64,000 nt of DNA from Lineus longissimus (GCF_910592395.1 NC_088313.1:20722437-20786436); one strand, 5' to 3'. Shown: positions 36,001-47,473, numbered from the stretch's first letter. The notes: a model not told the origin generated them from the letters alone. Translations and numbers: made by a program.

Positions 36001-39000
36001 GCTCAATCGATTGCCGAATCGTGCTTCAGTCATCATAGACTAGACCCTATTTGTTTTGGCTTGCAAATGACTGGGTCCAAGGAAAATGTGGAATCAGTAA
36101 TCGATTGGCATGCCTTGCAATCAAAATAACTCAAAAACCTGACCCCCCAAAAAGAAAGCATAATATTAGATATCGATTACTATTTAAATGGTTTTAAACC
36201 ACATAGGCCTTTACCCTGTTTTTGAAGTGTTGGTCATGAGTGGTCGTGATTTAGTATCGCTTATTTGTAGGCCCCCCTTTTCATTCTTATAGTGCGTACA
36301 ACATAGGCCTACAAGCAAGGCCATTGCTGTGCATTTCTATTATAGTGTCGGCCTACTGTAGTCTGTACATTTGTATACTGCCTACTGGGCAGTAGGCTGT
36401 GCTAGCCTATTATATGCTGACGCACAACCATTCCCTGAAGAAGGTACCGGTAGCCTACCCCTTTTTTCATTTTCTCGATGATTTTTTACCCTACAGTATA
36501 GTGGTACTAGTACTAGCCTGTCCCTTCCTGAGTTTTGCCTTTGGCCCCAACCCCAACCTCCCCTAATACTATGCCCTTTGCCAGATTCGCTGGTACCACC
36601 TTGGGTCGGCAAAACAATGGAATGCCACACAAACCATAGATACAATCTTCATGGTAAAAGATGCCACACAATGGCTCGAGAGGCATTTTCTGGCACGGGC
36701 TGGGCATGGCGAAAACTAAGCAGATATGGTATCTTTCTGTTGTTGATTTTTATATGATGACAATATTTGATATACATGTATGATATGTGTAATGACATTT
36801 GTTATCATTTATCTTTTAAGTCAACCCAAGACCACTCGCATCCTGGCCATACTTCCCTTGAATACAAGGTATGCTACAAAGCCTCTCATTTGTTAATTCT
36901 TAGCTCTTTGACGCCGCAGCATAAATCTGAAAAAAGCCTTTTTTCAGGATTTTTTAAAAAAGAACTTATTATCCAATGTACTTTTATAGAGAGATACTGA
37001 TTTACTCTTTAATTTGCAATTTAGTTTTTCAAAATCACTCTGTTCATCATAGTCCCTAGAGGGGATCGACAAATGTATTTCTCCCAATACTAGTATTGAT
37101 AGAATTATGCTTTTCCGCCCCCTTGAAAATCACCCGAGAATTGAATGAAACCTCTTTTCAGCAAAAACGGGCCAATTCATTCACACAGATGGGTTGAAAG
37201 TCGTCCAACTTGCCTCATATTTCTCTACGCACATGTTACAATTACAAAGCAACTGGTAAAAGTCCCATGAGTTATCCAGTCCCAGAAGTGTTATGTGATG
37301 GACAGTAAAAGAACTAGGCCGTTTATTTCTATTTCTAAGAATTCTTTTCAACTTCTTTTTCAGCCCAAACCGATTGATTCTGATGAAAGCTTTGATGAAG
37401 AATCTGGTGTTGGAGGCTCTGGATCAACATGCAGTCTTGGTTTAATGAAAGATGAAAAGACACAGAAAGTGAAAGAGGTTGGCAGTGCTGGTAGGTTAAA
37501 CATATTGCAGCAGGCCATGATGAGAGATGGAGTGTCCCCATCTCAAACAACCAGTTCCTGGCTTTCATACTGCAGTGAAATTTCAAAGCCTGTGATTGTC
37601 ATTACCATAGTAGTACATGTACATCATTGTAGTAATGAAAGATCCTCATGAGACAAATAGAAAAAAACACACCAAAATTGATTACATGAACCCTTATTAT
37701 TGTCATGAATATATAGCTAGAAAGTCCCAGCAATCCCTCAATGGAAGCCTTTGTTGAGCAAGTCTTGACTTGTCTTTGCTGTCAAGGAGGTGTCAGTTAA
37801 TTTTCCGATCTGGTTGTGCATTCAACCCATCATGCAATGGACCTATTTGTGAAATGTTTAATTCTGACGTCATATTTTTCAGATGTTATCTCGCAGTATG
37901 AAATAGAGTCAACAAATCCATACCAATACCCTTTTGGTGTACCCAGTGAACTTCATGGAAACGTTGGAGATAAAAACCATCTTTCACAACACACACTAGA
38001 CAGTGAAAGCCTCAATCAGTACCCTATAAGTGATGCGAGCAATGGTACGCCAAAACGCTCAAAAATTCCAGTCAAGCTTGGTTCTACTGTCAAACCACGC
38101 TCTGGATCAGGAGAGTTTCAGGAAGGCAGACCTGAGCCTTCTGAAGCATCAGCATCAGACATCCTTGACAGAATGGCATCAGATATTTCAAGTCAAGTTT
38201 TAGCTGATGCTGTCTCCGAAGTTGAAAATGAGGAGGCACTGCAGACAGCTATTGGGCAGATTTCCTCCGATTTTGTCACTGGTCAGTTGTCGATTTCTCA
38301 GTGTCAGAAATCAGATGACGATGTGTCACCACGATCAGAAATTAGTGAGCCGACAACTACGAGCGGTATCAGCGGTGATAAAAATAACATGTACCATATT
38401 TGTGAGCCTTGGTCCGATCAGGATGGAGCCGGGACATGGTCAACTGGGAGCTCTGCTGTGCAGACGCCACGAGATGCATTGAAAGAGAACGAAAAAGACC
38501 CTGTTTGTGCTGCAGCTGTAATTCGCACTGTTAGTGCAACTCCTAAAGTTCTACCAAAGAAATACTTTGCTCCCTCAGAATCGCGCCAAGTTTTAGAAAC
38601 TCCGCAATCAATGTATCCAGATTCGATCTGCTTTACTGCCAATCAGAGTAGAATAGAAGCGACACCGGGGCAGCATGTTCCCGTTGTCACCTCTACACCT
38701 TTTGTTGCAGCAGGCATGCAGCTAGATCTGCGCGACTTGAGGAGGAAGCTTGAAGGTCTTGACGATTCAATCCAAGCTGACGATATGAGCACGTTCACTG
38801 GGGCCCAGGTTGTACCTGATTGCAATGACGGAGATGGGCGCGAGGTTGAGACAGATGAAGAAACAATTAAGGATGAGGAGGAGGTTGAAGCTGTGATCAC
38901 AAAGGCTGGTGTTCAAGATTATATGCCGGCAGATGAGAGAGAGAAACTGATGACACAGTTGGGTGTCCAACCCCGAGAACCTGATCAAGATGAACTGGAG

Positions 39001-42000
39001 CCAAGTGCGGCTTACAGCATGTATAGAAATGAATTAGAACGCGACTTGGAAGAGATCCGACATGGGCCTAGACCGCAGCCAGTAGGAACTGATGCCGATT
39101 CAGATTCAACCAGTTATAGAGCTCCTCCTCTGGCTTCAAAGTTGATCTCTGATGATCCTCTTCGCAGAACGGCGATGTCAATAGAGCAACCCACTGGGAG
39201 AATCGTCCATACTGAAGCGCCGAGGGTGCGGATTTTGAATGATCCTGATACGATCCCACAGCGAGAGTCAGATGTGAGTGAGGCAGAGCTGAGAAGGACA
39301 CCAACTGTCACTGATGATACTGGGATATCTGTGGATGGTGACATCAGAAGAGGCGAATGTAGCGACACCAGTTATCATGATCTTCCAGAGAGTCTGTTTA
39401 ATACCGTAACCCCTATACCTGATGAGTCGGCACGGTCTGTTATCAACACAAGTCTTGGAGATACTATTATCACAGAGATAGAAGACTTTCTCGCCAGGCA
39501 ATCCAAAACAAAAGAGCAGCACTATAGCGACAACTCTGATGAGAATGCCGATGATATTCATGATGACTCCATAGCTGCACGTGTCCGGGAACTTCTACAG
39601 AAGTGCGAGAGAGAGCGCAGCTTTACTGATGAAAGTAATTCTACTGTTGTTCCCAGCATGGTCTCTGATGTGTCAGTGTCACCAAGCCCTAAAAGAGATG
39701 GTCCACGAGGTGATGCGTTTGATACTGAAGTAACGCCCGATATCACTTCCTCTGGTGTCACTTCTGATGATGTGGATCGCTATGGTCAAAGTCTTGGTTT
39801 GAATCTGCATCTGGATGACCGGCCATTGACGAACAGGAGCGAAGATTCCCTGTCGGAGAAAGTCCATCGCTTGTTACAGAATACTGCTTACCTTGGTGAT
39901 GATATGAGTCCGAGGGCCAGTCCAAGGTCTATCCATGAGTTGATACATTCCATCCATGTCCATGATGAGTCGCTAGATTATGAGCAGTTGCAGCGAGAAC
40001 TAGACTACATTGAGCGAAGTCTGGATGAAAAGGAGATTTCGCCGCAATCAAGGATGTCGCAGGCAAGCTCCTGCAGGAGTACCGGTACGTCTGCTAGCGA
40101 CGAGGGAGACCGGAGCAAACGACTCGCATGGGACTACGGGGCAGATATCGGTGAGGGCAATCTTCCCCAGTTTGTTGCCTCGGTGAAGAATCCAAAGGAT
40201 GACTTGATCCAGGCCATAAATAACTTGACTGCCATAGAAGAGGAGAGGCAGCATCGCAGAGCTCGTAGCGTCAGTCCAAATCCGGAAGAGCGACAGTATA
40301 CGCCCAACCTGAGCCAGTTGCGGGGACGAGCACGCACCGAATCTGATCTTGCCATGGAGCAACGGGCACCAAGTTTGACTGGCTTGTTGACTGATCGCTA
40401 TAGCTTGGCTCATAAAGTTTGGCAGCTTCTTGAGAAGGAATCGCCCCAGGAACAGGCATATGAATATCTGAGAGAAGCCGAGGAGACTGAATATATGATA
40501 CATCTACGTGCGATGCAGGCTGCCAGATTGGACGAGGATGATGTCAGACGATATGATGACAGACATGAACCAATGCGCGAAAGTTACGAGTCGTATCGCT
40601 CTCTACCAGGCTCCAGGTCTGCTTCGTCCTCACGTCTTCATCAGCATCAAGATTTATACAGACCACATTCAGTAGCATCAATAGCACGATCTGATTCTCG
40701 TCTGTCAGCTGACCAGTATCATCGGGAAATACGAGAGCGCTACTCCGACCAGAGGAGAGACCTTTCACCAGAGAGGCGTTCTGATTCTAGGGGAAGAACA
40801 CCTTCAGATCTTCATCGCCCTCACTCCAGTACATCTCTACATCATCCAAACTCAAGTGCTGATGAACGTCTTTCCCCCACACTGAGCAGGCATGCGTCAA
40901 CCCCTTCACTCACTCTCACCTCACCAGCCAGACGTGACGCCAGATCAGATTATGAGTCCTCAATGTCCCCCATGGCCAAGAAACCATTCCACGCCTTCAG
41001 TCACGCAACAGACTTCCTTTCTATTCAACTTGACAAGATGCAGCACCAGAGGTTTGATGTGTCTCCAAAGTGGCGCTCCAGAGAGTCAGTGCAGGGTGCA
41101 CCCTACTCGCCAACAACCTCACCGAAGAAATCTCCCACCAGACAACCAAAAATGGGCATGGCAGTCAACAGAAGCTATTTGAGGCGAGATCAGTCTGGCA
41201 ACGACACCCATGATGCATCTCGTGAAGTCGCCCAGTTCACAGCTGAGGTTCGCCAGCGAGACATCAGACGTCGACTGACACCAAAGGATGGCAGATATCT
41301 AATGTACGGCGCCACATCAGATGATTCGAAGCCCCCAAGGTTCTCCAGGTGTGTACAAATACTCATCTACCTCCTACATTCTTCATGCAGATCTCTGCTA
41401 ACACTGGCTTCCATCATATGATGAGGTCCTGGCTGTGTCACAGGCATGTGATGATACAAAATTAGTGTGGCATGAATTCCAAATGCGACAGGAAAAAGAA
41501 CTTTACTAGTTCGTGGCTTCTATATGAGGGAGAGCCATCGTTTAAAGCAATGTTTGGTGGAGAATGTTAAGTTAAAGATGCTCAGATCTAACATCTGCCA
41601 CATGATATGTGTATTCATTACTAATGGCATTGTTGATAAATCTTTCCAGTTCTGAGGACCAAGCTGATGAGATGAGGGAACTAGCCCGAGGCCGCATGTT
41701 CTCCACCACTGAAGAAGGTAAGTTATTTGTTTCTACTTGATCATTTTGAAGATTCTAGACCACAGCAGATTACAACGATAGCCCTGAGCGGTCTTGGAGC
41801 TGCCCTGGCACACATTAACCCTGTCTTTAGGAAACACCTGGTGCTAGTAAGAGATCGTCATACCAGTTAATAGTTATGTATCACCCAGGACTCGGCCAGT
41901 TTGCATGGTGTCTACAATCAAAAATGATCTGGTATGTGGCTGGTCGTGTTGCACTGACAATATACCCGTTCATTTCATGTGCAGTTGAATCCTCCGATCT

Positions 42001-45000
42001 GGACAGCACTCCTCGTGATCTGTCATCAGCTGCACGCCGGCGAGAAGAAGGGCAAGGTCGGCCGAGACTGAGTGCACGTGATGGAGACGGCCATCATGAG
42101 GATGCAGGAACCCTCTCAATGGGTGAGACGACCATGGAGAGCACGCATACTGGTTGGTCAATTTTCCTGTTCATAGAGCCTGAACTATTCTGCTTTCACT
42201 TCTTAATATGCCCTGTTGTGCATTGATTTGACTCTTTTCACCCCGATTTCCCTTGATGGACTCTGCCAGTTAATGCATTAGACAATTCCATTAAGAATAG
42301 TGGAAGTGTAAAGATCTGGATTGTCCAAAATATTTCATGTGTTACAAATGAATTGACCTCATTTCTCCCTAATCAGGATCTGACGATGCTGAAGGCCCTT
42401 ACATTCCTCGTCACCTCCTGGGCTCGAGACCGGATTTCCCAGTACGAAATGCTGGAATCTATGCCAATCCAAATCGGGCCAAGTCTTTGGAGAAGGTGGA
42501 TGAGGCTTCCAAGGTTTGTTGAATGTCGGTTTATCTCCTGAAATTTAGTTGATGTCATGGCAGGTACCGGTAACGTCAGAGAAGGCCTCAGAGCCTCTAT
42601 GCTGGTCCGCTACTCTATGGTGCTGTTGCATTTGCTGATGTCATCCGCAGTTAGGTCATGCAGGTCATACTACCCAAACTGGTCCAGAAGGTAGCTGTTT
42701 CTGAATATCAGCTGCTTGCAACTTACAAATAACACATGTAACACAGCTTTCCACACTTTGGTTCCTTCCCAGTATTCGGTTCTGAAATTTGTCAAAAATT
42801 CTTCAAACTAAACAAATGTTGATCTTGTTTGCATTTCAGGGTAGCCTCATTGAAATCCGCGCACCAAGTGAGTACTCGGAGGAGAATCCTCAGTACCGCC
42901 GGCCCGCTTGGCAGGAGGAAGAGAAGAAAGAAGACACAGCTGAGCAGACGCGTCCAGTGGTGGAGAAAACTGAAGTTACACATGTGACTGATCCTAGGTG
43001 TGTTGTGCTTGTTTTACCCTAGTGGATATTGTCAGTCAAGTTGGACATTGTTACAGTTGAACCTCCCTCAGCAGACACTTGGGGACAATGATTTTCAGTC
43101 ACACTGATGCCCTTCAATAGAGACTTTCTACTTCATCATGTCGAAGAGTTTGTTTTTCTCACTACAAGGTTCAACTTCATAGATCAAAACAGGGTCCCCT
43201 GTGGCACTGACAATGTAAAATTTTGATAGAAAATGGGTGATTATGAGTCGATAAACAACATTTTCTTTTCAATTCTCCAGGGATGAAATGGTAGATCTTC
43301 GTGTTTCAAAAAGCCGAAGCTCTGAACCAACGTACGATAGACGTGAACCACTCTCAAATGAGGAAAGAGCGAGGCCATCGTATGGCGGCCTGGACCGTGT
43401 TTCCACTTATGAGGGTGATCAAGGTGCTGCGTCAAATACCGACAGAAGGCTTGTGGAGGATGATATCACTCTGGAGGATTTGTCAGGACCAACGTAAGTG
43501 GCTGAGGTTTATTAACTGCTTGGGTTTATTAGCTGCCAATATTAATAAGCTGCTGAAGTCATCGAACCTCTTGCCATTTATCTGCCAATGTGCTGAGTTG
43601 ATGAAAAGTTCTGATATCAATTTCATTTTCGTTGAGGCTTATCATAGTTTAAAGGTATCTGACAGTCTTTCTGTGTTAATAGTATGAGAGCCAACCTTAA
43701 AATATGTTAAAATTAAGCTTGGCTGGGTCTCTATGGATGTGTAAAAATATCTGTTTTAGGGTCGGCAATGAATTCGAACCACTGGAACCAACGGTGAGTG
43801 CCACCAGTTCCGACAGAGAGGAGCCACCCCTGAGAACAGCTGGACTCAAACCAAGACCAGCGTTGAAAATCCTGCAGGATATCTTAGAAGGGGAGAGTGA
43901 TGGAAGCGATTCACTCCCACCGAATCTCAATGACATCTGGGAGCGTTATCGTCATGCTAAACGAGATGAGAAGGCTGCACAAAAGACAAGAAAGACTCGG
44001 GAGAGACTGGGTCTTCTTGCTGACTTGTTGCGTAATCCGACACACCACTTAGTCCGCCGCATGGAGGAGGACAACGACCTCTGTCAGTACGAGCAGAAAC
44101 TAAAGGAAAAGTTTGGTGATGATTATGAGAGGATTTTAAGTGAGAGACGTCAGGCTTGGCAGCAGAAAGAGGGCAGGAGGAGCAGGGATGGTGGGTCCGC
44201 TGATGGCAAGAGGATGGCGTCACCTGGAGCAAGGAGTTTGTCTTCAGGAACTGGTCTGGCCAAGTCGAAGCAGCCACAAGATTGTAGGGAAAGTAAGGAT
44301 TTCGATAGCCCACGGTCCGAAGAGACTACTTCTGATCAGGCTCGATCTGAATTGGAAGCTGACCTGAGTAGGACATTGAGGAGAAGCAGGGATGGCCCCA
44401 TTGATGACAGCACACCGCGATCATCCAGTACTGACACCGAGATGAGAGCAAAGATGGCGACCATCTTGGATCAGACAGATTCGCTTTCTTCCATTCCCGA
44501 GGGAGATATTTTCCGCCACCCTTCTACCGATGCTACAACAAGTTTCGAGATTGACAAGATCCCGTTGGCAAAGTTGGATCCAAAATATGTCAAACTCCAG
44601 CAGAAGATACGCGATCAGAAGGAGAAGTATGCAAAAGAAAAACGTCGGGAGTTGAAACGGAAAGAGAAGATCGTCAAATTGGAACGGATTCTTCACGACA
44701 AGAAAACTGGCAAGGAGGTATCCATTACAGATTCGTCTTCCGTCACAACTGTTTCGAGTTTGATGATCTCCGATACGATCAGTGACAGCAGTGCTGAGGA
44801 TACGACGACAAGCGCTCTGAAGTCTGTCACAGTTTCGCCGTCACTTCGAACGGAGAGTCCTGGAACATTCCACCATTGGAACAAGAAGATCCGGGATGCC
44901 AACTTGTCGTCTGCTTCAGATTCCAGTTTCTGTCCTTGCAAAGAAAATGTCAACCCAGTGACTGTGCACCAAACGGAGCAGCATGGAAGGAATCGGTCCA

Positions 45001-46907
45001 GAGATACGCGTGGTAAGAAGGCTGTATACTTAGAATTTGCCAAACCAGAGAAACGGGAGCCGTGGAAAGTCCGACCCAGCAGGAGTCGTTCCTCAGAAAA
45101 TAGAAAGAAGGTGGAGAAGGAAAGAAAGACTCAAGATGCACCGAGGAGGAATAAAAAGGTCCAAATCAAACCTCCTTCACCAAAACCAAAGCGATCCACC
45201 AAAACACGAGATCAGGCTAAGAGTTATTCGGCGCCAAAGTTCCCTACTGCTGCGCATCAACGTTTGGTTTCCATGGCTACGCAGACGTCACCGAGACTGT
45301 TTGAGGGTTATGCTGGCCTTGAGGAGAAGAGTGTTGATGAGAAGGTCAAGAGGGCAGACAGTGAGCCAAAGGTGCCTCACTCCAGGATCTACAGCCCAGA
45401 GAAGATGTTTGAAGAGAGGAAGAAGCACAAGCCATCACCGAAGGGAAGCGTAGGTCAGTATTGTCCTCTTCCACTCTACCTTGATGTGCCATCTTTATAC
45501 TCTCCCCTGAATGTATCTCAGTCATTGCCTTTTAAAACAACAGTGCCTTAGACTTCAGCAAACCTACCTCCATCCCAGAGGGCATTTGTACTTGTACCCT
45601 GATTGATAGATATCGCTTACAGTACTCCCTTTTCATATCAAACCAAACTTAAGAAGTCAGTCCTTTTTCTGTTGTAGGTGGAATGGCCTGGTACGTGCCG
45701 ATCAAAGACCCCAAGCAGCCCTGGAGACTTCCCCTGAAGGAACGCCAGGCCCACCTCCTACGACAGGAGAGTGAGCCGTGGCAGGCCACCTACCCCGCTC
45801 CAGCAGAAGACAAGGATCCAATGGAGGGAGTCGAGGTTGCCCCGGACACAGAGTTCTGTCTTGGGAAGCCCGAGGACAAGGAGGAGAGCAAGAAGAGGAT
45901 GACATTGCAGGTAAATAGGCATCTGTTCCCAAATGGATTGGGTCAGCCAGTTGGTTGTTAAAACTGTAAGGCTGATTTCTCCTGTGTAGTAGGGCTGAGT
46001 TCCAAGCCTGATTCATTGGATATACTTGTGTGAATTTGGAGTGAGAACTATTCCTGGTTTTTCACATTTCAGACTGATATTCTCTGTCTTTGATTCAGTG
46101 ATTGCCTAAGGTAGGGAAGGTCCCACCCATGACATAATCTCATCCAGGGTGTAATCAAATATCCCCTTAAGGATTGAGCAGAAGATGATGATGTGGGTTT
46201 AATCCTGTTCCATAGCACTAACCATGTACAATTGTTTTTAGGAGGCGCTGTTATTATTCCGCCAAGATTTCATATCGCATTCTCGTGAGCGCGAACGGCG
46301 CATCTATCTTGCTGCACGGGAACGGATGATGCGCTACGCCCATGACGAGCAGAGGGAAAAACTCTTCAAGCACACAAAAACAAAACAAGCCAATTTGGAC
46401 GCTCATCCTCTGAGTGGTAAGTTTTGCTTTTGCATTGTTGATCTTTTGTCTGCCTCTCATCTCATTGGTGATCATGTGTAGACTTATTTCTAACATTTCT
46501 TGTCATCTACATGTACGTTCGTGTATAAAAACTTGCAGAACTATTGTTGTGATTGGCCTGAAATCTTTATACTTGATTTGTTGATTTTCATTTCAGATCT
46601 TTGGTTTCGACCTCAGAAAAGAGTGATGTCAAAGAAAGAAATGAGAGAGTTGACAGAAAAGTGAGTTTTATTAGACAAATGCTGAATGCTAAAGTTGTGT
46701 TATTTGCTTATCATTTGAAAGATGCTAATTTGAAACTTGGAGTGTTGCTATTCAGACTATCATCTCTGTTGCAGGATCTACCAAAAATTACCTGAGGTCA
46801 CCGACAAAATTGAAGTGAAGAAACGTGAAGCTGAATACAAAACCAATCGTCTACGGGCGGAGATCTATAAACGTAAGCAACTGGAGAAAGTGCTTGGCAG
46901 GTACTAG
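32969..46907 (+). CDS. ALMS1: ALMS1-like centrosome/ciliary basal-body protein, 15 proposed exons
   Basis: ALMS1 localises to centrosomes and ciliary basal bodies; loss in humans causes Alström syndrome. The identification rests on the C-terminal ALMS motif (about residues 2057-2256): AWYVP...PWR, then LLFRQDFISHSRERERR, then SKKEMRELTEKIYQKLPEV and a basic end at LGRY-stop. The proposed exons total 6,771 bases (2,256 residues plus stop). Phases match at every junction. The middle is acidic and Ser-rich and probably disordered. A basic, probably coiled-coil segment (KLQQKIRDQKEKYAKEKRRELKR) lies near residues 1760-1805. One exon of 3.5 kb and one of 1.7 kb recall the unusually large exons of vertebrate ALMS1. 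Vertebrate ALMS1 is about 4,100 residues; the long tandem repeat domain is not seen here. CEP295 also has an ALMS motif, but its characteristic N-terminus is absent. Exons 4-15 are solid; exons 1-3 are tentative. Confidence 0.88.
33232..33272 (+). CDS. ALMS1: ALMS1 proposed exon 2
   Basis: The 41 bases encode ARPSHDGEDGSDQ after the split codon. The donor is CAG|GTTTGT. The acceptor (AACTAAAG) lacks a pyrimidine tract, which is the main weakness. It enters in phase 1 and leaves in phase 0, as required. Confidence 0.38.
33314..33850. repeat. direct duplication, copy 1 (inside ALMS1 intron 2)
   Basis: A ~535-bp block is repeated almost exactly at 34191-34722, an offset of 877 bp. It begins TTTTAAATTCAACAAC and ends GAATAATTCAGTCTCGGT. 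No coding or transposon feature explains it. Confidence 0.92.
34099..34190. repeat. short flanking duplication, copy 1
   Basis: About 92 bp (GTAAGTCTTGCTGAAAATTC... to ...CTCATGATTTCATGA) recur with more divergence at 34760-34852. The duplicated segment is therefore wider than the 535-bp block. Confidence 0.8.
34191..34722. repeat. direct duplication, copy 2
   Basis: Second copy of the 33314-33850 block with a few substitutions and small deletions, for example loss of GGTTTG near 34500. The copies are similar enough to imply a fairly recent event. Confidence 0.92.
34760..34852. repeat. short flanking duplication, copy 2
   Basis: Diverged copy of 34099-34190, ending in CTCATGATTTCAG. Here it looks like a splice acceptor. 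Confidence 0.75.
35053..35256 (+). CDS. possible small or terminal exon ORF with C-terminal hydrophobic segment
   Basis: This open frame of up to ~67 codons has no convincing upstream ATG; an internal ATG gives about 44 residues (MKPLSRTYHY...). It ends in a strongly hydrophobic segment (LFSYLQLFFLVTCLMLFLVM) directly before the stop, resembling a tail anchor. AATAAA follows 46 bases after the stop, then a GT-rich stretch. I do not recognise it. It could be a 3' terminal exon of an unseen transcript, or chance. Confidence 0.22.
   Translation: MYICTQVLSQSESDKSVSSSGVIMKPLSRTYHYINRYFCKMMLQITLFSYLQLFFLVTCLMLFLVMK
35302..35307 (+). terminator. candidate poly(A) signal inside ALMS1 intron 2
   Basis: AATAAA is followed about 20 bases later by a T/G-rich downstream element (TTTGCTTGTATTGTTTTG). 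If used, it would end a short transcript within the gene. Confidence 0.35.
35815..36277. mobile_element. long foldback element (about 460 bp)
   Basis: Two arms of roughly 200 bp are imperfect inverted repeats. For example, ATACTAAATCACGACC at about 35840 is matched by GGTCGTGATTTAGTAT at about 36243, and GGCATGC...AATCGATTG pairs near the centre. The ends look like AGGG...CCCT, but no clear target duplication is visible. It is probably a non-autonomous DNA transposon. Confidence 0.65.
36278..36820. other. intron sequence, nothing else seen
   Basis: Remainder of the intron before ALMS1 exon 3. No repeat, RNA gene or coding signal was recognised. Confidence 0.5.
36821..36868 (+). CDS. ALMS1: ALMS1 proposed exon 3
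   Basis: The acceptor is TTATCTTTTAAG and the donor is AAG|GTATGC. The 48 bases are in phase 0 at both ends and encode STQDHSHPGHTSLEYK, joining in frame to exon 4. Confidence 0.6.
37364..37490 (+). CDS. ALMS1: ALMS1 exon 4
   Basis: The acceptor is CTTCTTTTTCAG and the donor is CTG|GTAGGT. It encodes an acidic, Ser/Gly-rich stretch starting PKPIDSDESFDEESG. It leaves in phase 1, exactly as exon 5 requires. Confidence 0.8.
37883..41348 (+). CDS. ALMS1: ALMS1 exon 5 (large 3.5-kb exon)
   Basis: This exon is 3,466 bases. The acceptor is CATATTTTTCAG, phase 1; the donor is TCTCCAG|GTGTGT, phase 2. It encodes about 1,155 residues, mostly acidic and Ser/Asp-rich in the first part and Arg/Ser/His-rich toward the end. 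Three short similar helices (RVRELLQK, KVHRLLQN, KVWQLLEK) occur at about residues 651, 742 and 927. The open frame runs upstream to 37816, but the splice acceptor and matching phase indicate it starts at 37883. Confidence 0.9.
41650..41717 (+). CDS. ALMS1: ALMS1 exon 6
   Basis: The acceptor is AATCTTTCCAG and the donor is GAAG|GTAAGT. Its 68 bases run from phase 2 to phase 1 and encode SEDQADEMRELARGRMF.... Confidence 0.8.
41985..42152 (+). CDS. ALMS1: ALMS1 exon 7
   Basis: The acceptor is TTTCATGTGCAG and the donor is ACTG|GTTGGT. Its 168 bases keep phase 1 at both ends. The product is charged and low-complexity (LDSTPRDLSSAARRREEGQG). Confidence 0.78.
42377..42513 (+). CDS. ALMS1: ALMS1 exon 8
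   Basis: The acceptor is CTCCCTAATCAG and the donor is AAG|GTTTGT. Its 137 bases run from phase 1 to phase 0. The frame stays open (GSDDAEGPYIPRHLLGSRPD), although no methionine-initiated frame marks it. Confidence 0.75.
42840..42997 (+). CDS. ALMS1: ALMS1 exon 9
   Basis: The acceptor is TTTGCATTTCAG and the donor is CCTAG|GTGTGT. Its 158 bases run from phase 0 to phase 2 and encode GSLIEIRAPSEYSEENPQY..., Glu/Lys-rich. Confidence 0.82.
43281..43493 (+). CDS. ALMS1: ALMS1 exon 10
   Basis: The acceptor is CAATTCTCCAG and the donor is CCAAC|GTAAGTG. Its 213 bases keep phase 2 at both ends and encode DEMVDLRVSKSRSSEPTYDR.... Confidence 0.82.
43760..45453 (+). CDS. ALMS1: ALMS1 exon 11 (1.7 kb, coiled-coil region)
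   Basis: The exon is 1,694 bases. The acceptor is ATCTGTTTTAG and the donor is GTAG|GTCAGT. It runs from phase 2 to phase 1. It encodes Ser-rich linkers, a stretch beginning DIWERYRHAKRDEKAAQKTR, and a highly charged probable coiled coil (LQQKIRDQKEKYAKEKRREL). The end is basic (PSRSRSSENRKK). Confidence 0.9.
45678..45910 (+). CDS. ALMS1: ALMS1 exon 12, start of ALMS motif
   Basis: The acceptor is TTTTTCTGTTGTAG and the donor is TTGCAG|GTAAAT. It runs from phase 1 to phase 0. It encodes GGMAWYVPIKDPKQPWRLPL..., the opening block of the ALMS motif. Confidence 0.9.
46242..46416 (+). CDS. ALMS1: ALMS1 exon 13, ALMS motif
   Basis: The acceptor is AATTGTTTTTAG and the donor is GAGTG|GTAAGT. It runs from phase 0 to phase 1. 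It encodes the helical core EALLLFRQDFISHSRERERR. Confidence 0.92.
46597..46660 (+). CDS. ALMS1: ALMS1 exon 14, ALMS motif
   Basis: The acceptor is GATTTTCATTTCAG and the donor is GAAAA|GTGAGT. It runs from phase 1 to phase 2. It encodes DLWFRPQKRVMSKKEMRELT, a block conserved in ALMS1. Confidence 0.9.
46775..46907 (+). CDS. ALMS1: ALMS1 exon 15, C-terminus and stop
   Basis: The acceptor is CATCTCTGTTGCAG, phase 2. It encodes IYQKLPEVTDKIEVKKREAE... to LGRY, with TAG at 46905-46907. Vertebrate ALMS1 likewise ends shortly after a basic helix. Confidence 0.92.
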
Positions 46908-47473
46908 ATACAGGCTGACAGATCAACATCCATGACTATTGATGCATTTACATTCCACAGCTTGATACGGCGGCGTGATCAAAGATTCTGATGAGATTTA
47001 TGAGGATGAGGATACTACCCATCAAGTTAATCCCTTGGCTGGTAGAGCTGACTTTATGACTTGTGACACAATGAACCCAGCCTTAGGTGTTCATGGCTGA
47101 GCTTGCATATAATCCTATGAATTGTCCATACTTATGTTCAAATACCCATGACTTTCATATTTCTTGGTGCGTAAGATTTTTAATTTCTTCATGATTGGAT
47201 GACTCTGAAACGTTGTTGTTTTTCCTGTTGGTTAAAAACTATGGTACAGTTACGTAAGCAGATGTATATTAATTTTATGTTCCAGTTGACAAGTTATAGA
47301 ATTTCACCAATTTTAAAGATGGCACTTAATTTGCACCATTTGAGGATGAATTGTATTCACGGATATGAAGATTATTTGAGATGTGAAGCGAGGACAGGTT
47401 GTGACATATTTGTGATGATGATTTTTAGTATGTCCCGATGTTTTTTTATTGTGGTTGACTGTTAGTTGAACGA

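Noticed and set aside
41349-41421. Continuation of the large ALMS1 frame past 41348
   Set aside because: A good donor at 41349 joins in matching phase to exon 6; the 24 codons after it are unlike the protein and end in a stop.
45454-45551. Continuation of ALMS1 exon 11 to the stop at 45551
   Set aside because: Splicing at 45453 in phase 1 leads directly into the conserved AWYVP block, whereas reading through gives unrelated residues.
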